From the NCBI GenBank assembly GCA_947095585.1, contig OX352763.1:31607462-31671461 (forward strand): a stretch of 64,000 bases of DNA, read 5' to 3'. The notes below the pieces were generated by a model. That model worked only from the letters and a program-made list of their open reading frames with translations. It was not told the origin of the DNA and searched no databases. This DNA is from Nephrocerus scutellatus (Eukaryota > Arthropoda > Insecta > Diptera > Pipunculidae). The first letter of the stretch is position 1. Each line of letters opens with the position of its first letter. Shown piece after piece: positions 1 through 10,713 of this stretch. The position numbers and the translations under genes were made by a program.

Positions 1-452
1 AAGTCATTTTTGACAATGGCTGTAATTTTCTGTTCTAACTTGTTCTAACATTATTCACAAATTTATGCTGTTCTGTTCTGCCTTTTTTCTCATTGAACAA
101 AATTAGAGTAAACGACACCAAAGTTACAGTGTCGGTTACAAAACTTTGCAAATAAAATGCAAAATCAACCTATACCCCGGTTTGCAAGAAACCATTAGAT
201 GAGGGTATTTTAAGGGGCAATATGTTAAACATTTTAGTTTTTGTTCGGCGGGTGTAGATAAGTTTTCACTTGTGTCTTAAATGACTGCAGATCATACAAA
301 TGCTTGTGGTGAGTGTAAAATCCTCTTTGAAATCAAAATAAAACATACAGTTGTTAAGTTTTATTTTCCAAATTTATATGATTTTAATAACTGCAAAAAT
401 ATAATGATTGAAAACCATTTCACAACGTAATAAAAAGACCTAATTCTCTATA
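1..452. other. AT-rich sequence, nothing assigned
   Basis: No coding region, RNA gene or clear repeat is visible here. The stretch is AT-rich and probably belongs to the intron or upstream region of nej. Confidence 0.4.
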
Positions 453-600
453 GCTGTATTTTATTTGGAATCCTAATCCGAATTCGAATGTCAAAACCAG
501 TCAAAACCAGGCAAACAGCAGGTTTTCAAATTTCAAAGAAGGAATTCGATGGTGCAATTGTTGTTGTAATTCCCAATCCGAATTCAAATAAAATACAGCT
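453..600. mobile_element. Short MITE-like element with TA-flanked inverted ends
   Basis: The left end GCTGTATTTTATTTG is matched in reverse complement by the right end CAAATAAAATACAGC, and a TA dinucleotide lies on both outer sides. Both ends also carry an AATCCGAATTC-type motif. The length of about 148 bp and the absence of coding capacity fit a non-autonomous Tc1/mariner-type MITE. The superfamily is inferred only from the TA flanks. Confidence 0.5.
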
Positions 601-689
601 TATATTAAATTCGCTTTCGCGTGGTACGTCCGGATGTCGGTCGGTCGGTTTGTCGTGGAATCTTGCAATCAATTTTTAACCCACTTCCC

Positions 690-1040
690 AAAGCCCGATT
701 TCATGAAATTTTGCACATATGTGTATTTCCGGACACAACAACATTCTTTTAAAATTTGGCCTCAGGGCCGAGTGATGCCCTTATAAAATTTTTCAAAATT
801 AACCTGATTTTTTTTAAATGTTATTACACATATGTATCTCCGATGGACAACACTTTTTGTAAAAATTTTGATAACTGGCCACAATTTTTTTTTAAAAAAA
901 AATTAACCCAATTTTCTTCAAATTTTATATACGTATGTATATCCGATTGACAACACTTTTTGTAAAAAACTTCGAGACCCGGGGCCCCCAGGGTCATGTG
1001 GCCCCAAATTTTTTTTAAAAAAAATTAGCCTGATTTTTTT
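690..1040. repeat. Diffuse tandem repeat, ~80-90 bp unit
   Basis: Degenerate units share a core like CCGATGGACAACACTTTTTG next to a T-rich/A-rich run and a 'gggcccc'-type GC patch. Related units occur at about 7690-8160, 12690-12945 and 15740-15860. No coding sequence is seen. Confidence 0.5.
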
Positions 1041-1900
1041 TAAACGCCAACGACTTTCATTCAAACACGAGCCTCGTAAAGGTCGTCCAAAAACAGCTGC
1101 TATGCCAGAAAACATCGATGCTGTGAGAAAACTAATTGAAGAGGATCGTCATGTGACTTATAGGGAAATCGAGGCATGCCCAGGCACTAGTAACACATCA
1201 GCGTATATACGATCTTACATGAACATTTTAAGGTGCGGAAGCTATGTGCCCGTTGGATTCCACATTTTTTTTGGCAGACGCACAAAAAAAGGTTTTTGTC
1301 GATTGGTGCCGCAAAATGCTTGAAAAATTCGTTGAAGGTACTTCCAAAAGATCGTGATAGGGGACGAGTCATAGATATTTGCGTATGAGAGCCGGTAAGA
1401 AAAGATCTTCCAAATCGAAAAAAATCCAACAAAAGTTGTGCGAGCTCGGAGCGCTAGGAAGCAAATGGGCGTGTTTCTTCACGAAAACCGGTCGTGTGGC
1501 TATTGTGGCTCTTGAAAACCAAAAGACAGTCAATTCCGCTTGGTATACGACTATTTGTTTGGCTGAGGATTTCAACAAATTGAGAGGAAACAACCCAAAA
1601 CGCGAGCTCACACACCTCGCATCAACAAGCGAGTATTTGAGCACTCAAACGATCGAATTGATGGGTCGTCCGCCTTACAGCCCCGACTTGGCACCCAATG
1701 ACTTCTTCCTGTGCCCAACAATCAACGATTTTTATCACCTGAAAAAGCGGTTGAAGCGTTCAAAAACCATGTTTTGGAGCTATCATCTTCGGACTGGAAA
1801 CCGTGTTTCAATAAATGGCTTAAGCGTATGCAAAAGTGTACAGATCTTTAAGGCAAATATTTCGAGAAGCAATTTTCTATAAGCTACTTCACCCCTCTTA
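1040..1900 (+). pseudogene. Mariner transposase remnant, copy A (5'-truncated)
   Basis: Fragments in several frames resemble a mariner DD34D transposase: PENIDAVRKLIEEDRHVTYR near 1105, then KTGRVAIVALENQKTVNSAW, then PPYSPDLAPNDFF near 1670, where the third catalytic Asp of SPD is kept. Frameshifts and stops break the frame throughout. The 5' end is lost and abuts the diffuse repeat at about 1040. The 3' end reads CACCCCTCTTA before the MITE-derived sequence. It is non-functional. Confidence 0.85.
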
Positions 1901-2002
1901 CCAATCAAACAGTTTCTTCACTTCAGTAGCTCAATTTAAGTGAAGAGTCGCTCAATTAACTGAAGTGAAGACTTGTTCTCTTTAGGTCAACAAACGCGAC
2001 TT
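1901..2002. mobile_element. Right half of the mariner-hosting MITE, array copy 1
   Basis: AGTAGCTCAATTTAAGTGAA and the following repeats match the right halves at 4463-4564, 9953-10046 and 14216-14318, and the complete solo MITE at 51790-52080. It ends with the TIR-like AACGCGACTTAA. The other half was separated by the mariner insertion or lost by truncation. Confidence 0.65.
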
Positions 2003-3050
2003 AAAATTCCGTCTGAAAAATTAATGGAAAATTTTGCACATGCAATAAAATACTTATTTCTTACATGCTGCTTTGTTGCTATAAGCTTTACAGATGAGCT
2101 TCCTGCGCCTCGAAGTGTCGAATGATTATCGAGATCGAGTAAAAAACTTTCGTTGACTCAGCAGAATATCAAATTACGATACTTGCTAACATAAACAAAC
2201 AAATTGTAAAGGAGGAGTTTCTAGTACAGATTATAAACAATTAGGCCGTGGTTGCCAAACACTGAACTAAACAAAGAGATTTTTAAAAATCAAAATCTAA
2301 AATTTGTTGTAGAAGTTTCGCAAATTCAAAATGGAATTGTTGCTGTGTTGTATTCGTATATTTCGTGAAATGAAATATTTTTTTTTATGATAACTTATAG
2401 CCAAGGGAGGGACTTACTTCACGGCAATGCCCTTTATTAAAATTAAAAATAAAAAATCGACGGAATGTGATTTGCAATATCAGATTCCTCACATTTGTAG
2501 CCGGATTCAATTTATTTTCTTAGAATTCTCTCTGATTCATTGAACAAGCAAAGTGGAAAAAGATCACGAAACCAAAAATGACACGAGTCCAATGCTTTAA
2601 TCAATGCATCATTATCAGGGAAAACTACAAAAAACCCTGACCAAGAAAATGTTACAAATAATTACGAAATTGAGTCTTCAAATTTCTTGGAACCTCTGTA
2701 GTAGAATTCTTTCCTTCTGCAACTGGACGTATTTATTGAAGGCCAACAACTCGACAGTGAAACGTACCGGATTCGTCTGTAGTACCATGCCTTACAAACG
2801 AAAAGGGCACGCACAACTATCGGGCCGAAAGGCTTATCCAAAAATTCTGCTTTGTGGATTTTCGTAAGTTGGCCAAGTCCTCTCGAGCAAACTTCCAATT
2901 CAAGCTCTTGAATAAAATTTTCCATTCCGTTTTTCTCGTTTGCCTGACAACAAATCAAAAGAGATAAAAAATTTGAGATTTTTACAAATTCGCAAACCAA
3001 AGAATGGTTTTATTAACCGAAAAGATCAAATGCACTTCTTTACCTAATTT
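2003..3050. repeat. Array body, unit 1
   Basis: Starts AAATTCCGTCTGAAAAAT and shares landmarks with units 2-4: GATGAGCTTCCTGCGCCTC, AATGATTATCGAGATCGAGT, ATGATAACTTATAGCCAA and GATCAAATGCACTTCTTTAC. Similarity to units 2 and 3 stops near 3050, just before the point where those units carry the CAGGGTGT-ended transposon. No coding sequence. Confidence 0.75.
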
Positions 3051-3149
3051 TTATGACGAATTTTTTTTGTTATACTAAGAAGACTACTCGATCTAACTTG
3101 ATTTAAAAAAATATAAAATATCAATTTTAAAGAAAGCACAATTTGCAAT

Positions 3150-3300
3150 TATAATACATGCGGATACAATGGAATATCCGCAAAATGCGGATAAGATTTC
3201 TAAATCCGCATCCGCACTCATCCGCCAAAAACTATTGCGGTTATATCCGATTTAATCCGCGGATATTACTATCCGGTGCAGGGCTCTAGTCCCCACAATA
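3150..3300. repeat. GCGGAT-rich end of a possible hAT-type element
   Basis: Multiple GCGGAT/ATCCGC motifs in both orientations lie next to GCAGGGCTCTAG. The reverse complement begins AGAGCCCTGCACCGGATA, which resembles a hAT terminal sequence. No partner end was found, so this is tentative. Confidence 0.3.
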
Positions 3301-3939
3301 TTTGTCAAGCTTTTGTTTGGTTTGCATGATTGTTCTTTCTCGCAAAAAATTGTGTTTAATGAGCACTCGAAATTCACTTTTTTCCATTTTAACGAAAATG
3401 CTCGTAGGCGTCTGTATAAAATGCCTGCTACAACAAAACTATTTGACAGATCTGTCTGAAAATTTGGGTACGTTCTTTTGAAAGATGATTCTTGATAAAA
3501 AAAAATGATAAATTTACGGTGACGACACAATTTGTGTTAATTTTCAGGGACTTATTGACCCACCATCGTATAAAAATTAGATGCTGTTCGTTGGTAATCG
3601 CATCGCTTGAGTACGGCTGGACCGATTTGGCTTATTTTATATATTTCGTTTTGCTTATTTTTATATTTTATAATGTTCGCCATAGTCCGAAGGGGTTTTT
3701 GTGGGAAAAAAAAATTAAAAAAGTTGCCCGGAAAATTTGAAAATTCGGAAAAAACTGAAAGTGGATTTGTGTATTCCTTTTTTTGTTTTGTGCGTTCTGG
3801 TCAAAGAAAGATAATGGAATAAAAAAAGAAAAAAACAAAGAAAAGTTAAATATTTCGGACATATTTGGTTGATTTTTTTGTTTGTTAACTTTTTTCCATT
3901 TTATTTTTGTTTTGTTCGTTACGCTGCCGGAGATATTTT

Positions 3940-4240
3940 TAGCAAAAGAAAACTCGAGCAAATTACAAAAGAGAGTAGGAAAATTTCTTAAGATTTCGTT
4001 CGTCATCCATGCTTTTTTATTATTTTTGTAGTCTACTGGAATAGTTTTAGCACCTAAAAACATCGCCAAATCGGAAGAATGGGAAGTTTTTCAGTGCAGG
4101 ACATATTGGCACATAAATGCACTGTGACACGTTCTTTGCCAAATTTCCCTCCATGGCATTGTTTTCCTTTGAACATAAACGTTTAATTTGGAAGGCCCTA
4201 GAAGAATAAACCGGTTTCATCGGCATTAAAAATGTCATAT
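3940..4240 (-). pseudogene. Pogo/Tigger-type (DDE_1) transposase fragment
   Basis: Read on the minus strand in two frames this gives FNADETGL, the conserved DDE_1 motif with a catalytic Asp, followed by KRLCSKENNAMEGNLAKN and, after a frameshift, IPVDYKNNKKAWMTNEIL. This order matches pogo/Tigger/jerky-type transposases. Only the central catalytic part survives and it is shifted, so it is a dead fragment. Confidence 0.7.
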
Positions 4241-4357
4241 ATATATAACTTATATATGTATAACCAATTATAAGAGATGAAAGATCTTCAACCCACCTGT
4301 TGCAAAGCCTGGGATCAACAGCATAGCTTTCCCCGCATATTTTTTAAAAAAACTTAA

Positions 4358-4462
4358 TCGTATAGATCTTAAAGGTGAATATTTTGAAAAGTAATAAAGC
4401 AATTTTTGATGAAAAATTATAATATTTTATTACTTTTTCTATAAGCTACTCCACCCCTCGTA
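4358..4462 (+). mobile_element. Mariner 3' tail, solo remnant
   Basis: Encodes only the end of the mariner transposase (DLKGEYFEK-like) and the right terminus CACCCCTCGTA, matching the end of the copy at 13058-14213. It is followed directly by the MITE right half and array body 2. Confidence 0.7.
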
Positions 4463-4564
4463 CCAATTAAACAGTTTTTTCACTTCAGTAGCTCAATTTA
4501 AGTGAAGAGAAGCTCAATGACCTGAAGTGAAGAGTTGTTCTCTTTCAGTCAACAAACGCGGGTT
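4463..4564. mobile_element. Right half of the mariner-hosting MITE, array copy 2
   Basis: Matches the right halves of the other array copies, ending in AACGCGGGTTAAAATTCCG where body unit 2 begins. Confidence 0.65.
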
Positions 4565-5183
4565 AAAATTCCGTCTGAAAAATCAATAATTAATGTAAAA
4601 TTTTGCAAATGCAATAAAATACTTATTACTTACATGCAGCTTTGTTGCTATAAACTTTACAGATGAGCTTCCTGCGCCTCCAAGTGTCGAATGATTATCG
4701 AGATCAAGTAATTTCGTTGACTCAGCAGAATATCATATTACGATACTTGCTATTGAACATAAACAAACAAATTGTAAAGTTCTAGTACAGATTATAAACA
4801 ATTATGCCGTGGTTGTCAAACACTGAACTAAACAAAGAGATTTCTAAAGTCTTTGTTGTAGAAATTCGCAAATTCCAAAATGGAATCGAGTAGCTGTAGG
4901 TCGAAAAATGAAATATTTTTTTTTGTTATGATAACTTATAGCCAATGGAGGGACTTACTTCACGGCAATGCCCTTTATTAAAATAAAAAATAAAAAACCG
5001 AAGGAATGTGATTTGCAATATATCGCATTCCTTACGTTTGTGGCCAATTCATGCTCTTGAATCAAATTTTTCATTTCGTTTTTAATTTTTTCCTGACAAC
5101 AAAACAAAAGAGCTAAAAAATGGCAAACAAAACAATGGTTTTATTAACCGAAAAGATCAAATGCACTTCTTTACTCAATTATA

Positions 5184-7298
5184 CAGGGTGTATCAGCTTA
5201 GGTATCAAATAGGTAAATGGATGATTCCTTAGTAAATTATGAGTAAAAAATCGTTTGGCTACACCTCCTGCGGTGTGTCTAGCGTTTGAATGCAAAGAAA
5301 CGTACTGCTGACTCTGCATAACTTCCCTTTACTCCCTGTAACTGTTAAACGCTTCTATCAAGAAGGTCACTATTTGTCTTTTTTGTAAGAAAAGGTAAAT
5401 CGTTACCATTAAAAAATGTAAATTTTTTTATGTTCTTCAAACCATCACCGATATTAAGGTCGGCAAAATAAAAAAAAAATGTCGAAAAATGCTCGTCGAT
5501 AAATTATTTTTAACTAATGCACTATTCAATTTCCTACAAATCCATGGCACAATGTTGGTGAATTTGTTCAACAGGAGCAGGGCTAAAATAAAAAGGTTGT
5601 AAACTGAATTTTAACTTTTCAAGTTTGAGGCAATCATCTTTCCACATGACCTACAGAGCTGCATGTTCAATTTACCTTCCTAGCTGTTGTACAGTTTCTA
5701 TTTCGGTAGAACATACCAGCTCCTTCCTTCTTCTGCACACAAAAAAAATTTTAGAAGAGTTAGATCCAACATCCAGCCAGACGACTAGCGAAGAGGCATC
5801 CTGTGCCCCATACATAAGAAAGAAGATATCACAAATATGATTAATAATCACCAAAATATCTATTTTTGATCAAAGTATTTTCTTTTTTCCACGCATCACA
5901 CGCGACACGCGGAATATCATAGTTGGCCCTGACATTGAGCTGCTCACAAAATTTTAGCCCTCTAGGTCGTGGGAAAGGTGGTTAAAAAGGACCTCAAAAA
6001 ACGAAAAAATGGCGGCATTTCCAACCATCACACGCGTCACATGCGAAACGCGACTCACATAACAAGCGGAATATAAAATTTTTGGTCTTAGACATTCACA
6101 AAATTTTAGCTCTCTAGGTCATGTGGAAGGTGTTTAGAAAGTACCTACAAAGTAGTCGAAAATATAGACAAAAAGAGGTCAAGTCAAGTTTAATAAAAGT
6201 TATTAATTAAATACATTACTGTTTTAATTTAACAATAATTTTAAAAAACGAAGTGTTTTAACAAGAAATCAAAAAATTAAAGTAATAATAAGTAGTTGTA
6301 TATTTTTTTTTAAGAAATTATTGTTCCTAAGTGAATTATTAATATCTTCTACGTCAGGATCTTAATGTCTTAATGATTTAGGCAGCTCACTACGTCTATT
6401 GCCTGGTTTGCGGATAAAATATCACTATTACCCGTCTCCAGATACTAGGAATGTACCCCCAGTTGTAGCTGGCTCTAAATAAAGCAATCATATCCGGTAG
6501 GATGAGATCGATTGCTTTCTGTAGAAGCGTTGGAAAAATCCCATCACCGCCGGGAGCTTTAAACGGTTTGAAAGAGCCTACTGCCCATTTAACCAGGAAT
6601 GAAGTTTTTACAGGATAATCTATTTACCCTACTAGTAATACAGGCCCTTTGGTCAGATGCGTTTGGGTTCGTGTATGGTGCACAAGTAGACGAACCTGGG
6701 AAATGAACTTGGAGTAGGGTTCTGATTGTATCCTCATGCTCGGACGTTTAGGTGCCATCGGCCTTTATTTACAAACCTACACAGTTTGTTTGATCCTTAA
6801 CTAATGCTTTATGGCTTCGTGCAGCCACTGCTATTTCGACAATGTTTTCGCAGCAAATCCTACATGTGGCACGTTTCGATCGTCTTAATTCACAGTTGTA
6901 CTCTGACAGCGAGGCTTCGTCGGACATATGCCAGTTTTTAACAAAGTTGGAGATAAATAGACTGGCGAGAGTGAGCTCAAATACCTCTTCGCGAATCGCA
7001 TTATATCCCTCGTCTGTATCGATATTACTACTAATAAGATATTCTAAATTCACCCACCCCTTCTATTGATGTCGCTGCTGCCCCAGCCCTTTTGATCTGC
7101 ATTTGCATCGCATCCTATGAGCTACTGGAGGAATCTGTTTCGGCAGTGCTCTATCAGCTCCTGGACCTCTAACGACGGAATGTTGTCGTCGTCGCCGTGG
7201 AAATTTGGTGAAGCAAACACGTTGTTCTGTTCGGCAACAAGAATTTTGTTCACACATAACAAGCAACATACTCTTTACCTAAATTCGGAAACACCCTG
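5184..7298 (-). mobile_element. TA-flanked DNA transposon with CAGGGTGT ends, unit 2 copy
   Basis: The left end CAGGGTGTATCAGCTTAGG and the right end CCTAAATTCGGAAACACCCTG are inverted repeats bounded by TA on both sides, as in Tc1/mariner-superfamily insertions. The minus strand at about 5672-5854 keeps a transposase tail: FFVCRRRKELVCSTEIETV. A LINE fragment of roughly 1.05 kb interrupts the element, and a short internal duplication (TCACAAAATTTTAGC...CTCTAGGTC) is visible. A shorter copy lies at 10714-11738. Confidence 0.7.
6360..7225 (-). pseudogene. LOA/R1-like LINE fragment: endonuclease end plus RT start
   Basis: On the minus strand, 7225 to about 6770 gives IGCDANADQKGWGSSDINRR and WHMSDEASLSEYN, both typical of the APE-type endonuclease of R1/LOA/I-group LINEs. 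About 6600-6380 gives FKAPGGDGIFPTLLQKAIDL and YNWGYIPSIWR, the start of the reverse transcriptase. It is broken by stops, and both the gag-like ORF and the rest of RT are absent. It lies inside the CAGGGTGT transposon of unit 2 and is absent from unit 3. Confidence 0.75.
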
Positions 7299-7304
7299 TA
7301 GCAA

Positions 7305-7560
7305 TGCACTGCAGCCAACAAACAGAAAACACAATAACAGAAATGGCAGACTACATCACGCCACCGCATCGGCCAATCAGATTGGAGCAGAGACACTAGA
7401 AAATACTATAAAAGGGCGAACAACAAGCCAGTCGCTCTCCTTAGTATCTTGGGTGATCACGTACTGAAAGGATTAGAGTCGGTAAGTCAAAAGAAGCCAT
7501 AACATTCGTTCTTCTCTGCCGACGTTTTCTACAGAAATCTTTCTTATGAATTCTGTAATA
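7305..7560 (+). promoter_or_regulatory. TATA-containing promoter-like segment, unit 2 (possible LTR remnant)
   Basis: TATAAAAG lies at 7407-7414 in a context CTATAAAAGGGCGAACAACA. About 30-40 bases downstream follow AGTCGCTCTC and GTGATCACGTACTG, where an initiator would be expected. The same segment recurs in unit 3 with TATAAAA at 12384. The arrangement resembles the promoter of a retrotransposon LTR, but no paired LTR or coding region was found. Confidence 0.4.
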
Positions 7561-7689
7561 GGACGAAATAGAAATTTTCAAAAAATATTTAAATGAGTTA
7601 ACTATTAACATTATATTACATAGCATTTTATTAATTGTCTCTCTGTGGCTAGCTGGTGAAATTTTCTGATCAATTGTTAACCTTCTTTC

Positions 7690-8160
7690 TAAAGTCCGAT
7701 TTTATTTAAATGTTGTGTAAATGTGTGCCTCCGAAGAAGAAGTGAAGTGATCGGCCCCAGAGCTCTCATAAAAAATTTAAAAAAAAAACAAAATTGTTCG
7801 TGTAAATTCTCTAATTCGGAATACACAATGTGCAAAGTTTAAACAAAATCGGGTTACTTTTAAAAATAATTATATGGGAGCACCTAGTTCCTGGGACTCG
7901 ATCATTTCTAAGTTTTACAGAAAGTCATGTCATCGAAGATACACATGTATACAAAATTTCAAGAAATTAAAAAAAAAATGTATATGGGAGCTCTCGGCCC
8001 TGGCGCCCCATCACATTCATATTTTCACAAAAACTGTTGTCTATCGGAGATATCACATGTGTTTAAAATTTTAATTAAATTATATTGAGCCCCTCGGCAC
8101 TGGGTCCAATTCCAAATATTTACAAAAAGTGTGTTCCATCGAATTAATTACGAAATTTAC
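7690..8160. repeat. Diffuse ~75-bp tandem repeat
   Basis: Repeated cores like ATCGAAGATACACATGTATA and CTATCGGAGATATCACATG alternate with GGGAGCACCTAGTTCCTGGG-type patches. The family is the same as at 690-1040, 12690-12945 and 15740-15860. Confidence 0.5.
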
Positions 8161-8340
8161 GAATTTACAGAAAATCTGGTAAATTTTTGCAAAAAATTAA
8201 TTATTTATTGTTGTGCTGACAGATAGCTGAGAACGTTGTCCCACTGAATGCAAAAACCCTCGCTGAAGAGAATCTCAATCATTCTGTTTTCTAAGACTTA
8301 GGCTCAATAAAAAAAAACATTCTCTTTAGATAAGTCAACG

Positions 8341-8818
8341 CAAAACCTTCTCTATAGAAAGCCCAACTGTTCCGATCAAAACCTTCTCTATAGAAAGCCC
8401 AACTCTACGCATACTAATGCTGTAAACCAAGACCAAACGCATGTGTGTTTGTGGGATGTGAATACAGTGTACAAAAAATAAGTACATAGTCGCAAAGAGC
8501 GAGAAACGTAAGATGTGGTAGTGGGAAACAGAAAAATTTTCAACAGCCCAACTGTTCCGATCGTACACAGATACATGCTTAGATTTAGACCAAACGTATT
8601 TGTAATTAGTAATCAACTAAAGAGCAAAATCCATATAAAATTTGTCTGTTTCCCACTACCACATCTTACGTTTCTCGCTCTTAGCGACTACTTAATTTTT
8701 GTACACTGTATTCACATCCCACAAACACACATGCGTTTGGTGTTGGTTTACAGCATTAGTATGCGTACAGTTGGGCTTTCTATAGAGAAGGTTTTGGCTT
8801 TCTATAGAGAAGGTTTTG
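8341..8818. mobile_element. Foldback/hAT-like MITE, copy 1, with 8-bp target duplication
   Basis: Ends are CAAAACCTTCTCTATAGAAA and its reverse complement. The arms are long: the left arm from about 8378 to 8540 is complementary to about 8640-8800, with a central spacer of roughly 100 bp. Flanks are AGTCAACG (8333-8340) and AGTCAATG (8819-8826), an 8-bp duplication with one mismatch. The 27-bp end is itself repeated on each side. No transposase is encoded. An 8-bp duplication suggests mobilisation by a hAT-type transposase (inference). Confidence 0.75.
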
Positions 8819-8930
8819 AGTCAATGTACATTCTAGAGTCTACGGGAAAACTTTTCCATTCATACAATATGGCAATACACTTTTACATATGTATTTTTTG
8901 GCATTTTGATGGGTTTCGTTAATTTTATTA

Positions 8931-9119
8931 AAGCCGCGTTCTATTGGACTGAATTAACTGAATGAGTAGATGTATCTGAAGTAACAGAAGTGAAGAGACT
9001 GTTCGATTGAAAACTCTTTACTTCAGTTAAAAATTGGGCGAAATTGGGCAACTGAAGGAAGTGAAGAGGTGTTCTGCTCGTGTAGTTACTTCAGATGAGT
9101 AACATTCACATTTATCTGA
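8931..9119. mobile_element. Left half of the mariner-hosting MITE, array copy 3
   Basis: Starts AAGCCGCGTTCTATTGGACT, the inverted counterpart of the right end near 10025-10046. It contains GTAACAGAAGTGAAGAGACT and matches the left half of the solo MITE at 51790. Confidence 0.7.
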
Positions 9120-9952
9120 AGTGCCGTAAATTTTTTTAGAAAATGGTAATACCAGTGTTTTCCGATGCAAATCTCTGTCAGTAAAAAAGTTTAACGTTTT
9201 TGGAGGCTATGTATCTCAAAAGTAATCTGTCGGTTCGCATCACAACATTGTTTTTTATTTACTTAAAAAATTGAAGTCAGTGAAAAATGGAATTATCGTG
9301 TGATGATTTTTACGATTTTCGAAAGGAGAACTCAACAACAGTGCTTCGAATTACTTTATTCGACTTTTGGCGACGAAGCACCATCCTTGGCTACTGTTTA
9401 TGAATTTAAACGCGAACGACGTTCATTCAAAGACGAGCCTCGTGAAGGTCGTGCTGTGCCAGAAAACATCGATGCTGTGAGAAAACTGATTGAAGAGGAT
9501 CGTCATGTGACGTATCAGAAAAACGAGATATGTCCAGACATTAGTAACACCAGCGTGTATACGATCTTACATGAACATTTAAAGGTGCGGAAGCTATGTG
9601 CACGTTGAATTCCACATTTTTTGACAGACGCACAAAAAAAGGTTCGTGTCGATTGGTGCCCCCAAATGCTTGAAAAATTCGTTGAAGGTACTTTCAAAAG
9701 ATCGTGACAGGTGACGAGTCATGGATATTTGCGTATGAGAGCCGGAAAGAAAAGGGTCTTCCAAATCGAAGAAAATCCAACAAAAGTTGTGCGAGCTCGG
9801 AGCGTTGGGAAGCAAATGGGCGTGTTTCGTCACGAAAACCGGTCATGTGGCCATTGTGGCTCTTGAAAACCAAAAGACAGTCAATTCAGCTTGGTATACG
9901 ACTATTTGTTTGGGTGAGGCTTTCAACAAATTAAGCGGAAACAACCCAAAAC
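9120..9952 (+). pseudogene. Mariner transposase remnant, copy B (3'-deleted)
   Basis: Begins with a damaged left end, GTGCCGTAAA. It reads FDFRKENSTTVLRITLFDFW-type N-terminal mariner sequence in mixed frames, then PENIDAVRKLIEEDRHVTYQ, TGDESWIFAYESR and VAIVALENQKTVNSAWYTT. The sequence jumps from the middle of the catalytic domain (ACAACCCAAAACAG) straight into the MITE right half, so the third catalytic Asp and the 3' end are deleted. Frameshifts are present. Confidence 0.85.
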
Positions 9953-10046
9953 AGTCTCTTCACTTCAGTAGCTCAATTTAAGTGAAGAGTCGCTCAATTA
10001 ACTGAAGTGAAGAGTTGTTCTCTTCAGGCCAATCGAACGCGGTCTT
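9953..10046. mobile_element. Right half of the mariner-hosting MITE, array copy 3
   Basis: TCTCTTCACTTCAGTAGCTC through CCAATCGAACGCGGTCTT pairs with the left half at 8931 as inverted ends. Body unit 3 follows. Confidence 0.7.
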
Positions 10047-10713
10047 AAATTCCGTCTAAAAAATAAACAATTAATGGAAAATTTTGCAAATGCAATAAAA
10101 TACTTATTTCTTACATGCTGCTAGTTGGCAGCCTTACAGATGAGCTTCCTGCGCCTCGAAGTGTCGAATGATTATCGAGATCGAGTAAAAAACTTTCGTT
10201 GACTCAGCAAGCTGAATATCAAATTACGATACATGCTAACATAAACAAACAAATTGTAAAGGAGGAATTTCTAGTACAGATTATAAACAATTATGCCGTG
10301 GTTGTCAAACACTGAACTAAACAAAGAGATTTTTAAATTCTCAAGTCTGTTGTAGAAATTTGCAAATTCCAAAATGGAATTGAGTAGCGTTGTTGCTGTG
10401 TTGTAGCTGTAGGTCGAAAAATGAAATATTTTTTTGTTATGATAACTTATAGCCAAGGGAGGGACTTACTTCGCGGCAATGCCCTTTATTAAAATTAAAA
10501 ATAAAAAATCGACGGAATGTGATTTGCAATATATCGCATTCCTTACGTTTGTGGCCAATTCATGCTCTTGAATCAAATTTTTCATTTCGTTTTTTAATTT
10601 TTGCCTGGCAACAAAACAATAGAGATTAAAAATTTGAGACTTTTACAAATTCGCAAACAAAAGAATGGTTTTATTAACCGAAAAGATCAAATGCACTTCT
10701 TTACACAATTATA

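Larger units (their letters stand above)
4565..8160. repeat. Array body, unit 2 (longest)
   Basis: Shares sequence with unit 3 (10047-12941) over essentially its whole length, including the CAGGGTGT-ended transposon (5184-7298) and the TATA-containing segment near 7407. It differs by an extra LINE fragment at about 6170-7225 and by lacking the foldback element found in unit 3 at 11751. Confidence 0.8.

Noticed and set aside
3560..3720. Possible Helitron-type repeat (ACGGCTGGACCGATTTGGCT, CATAGTCCGAAGGGG)
   Set aside because: Reminiscent of dispersed insect repeats, but no CTRR end, hairpin or Rep/helicase code was found.
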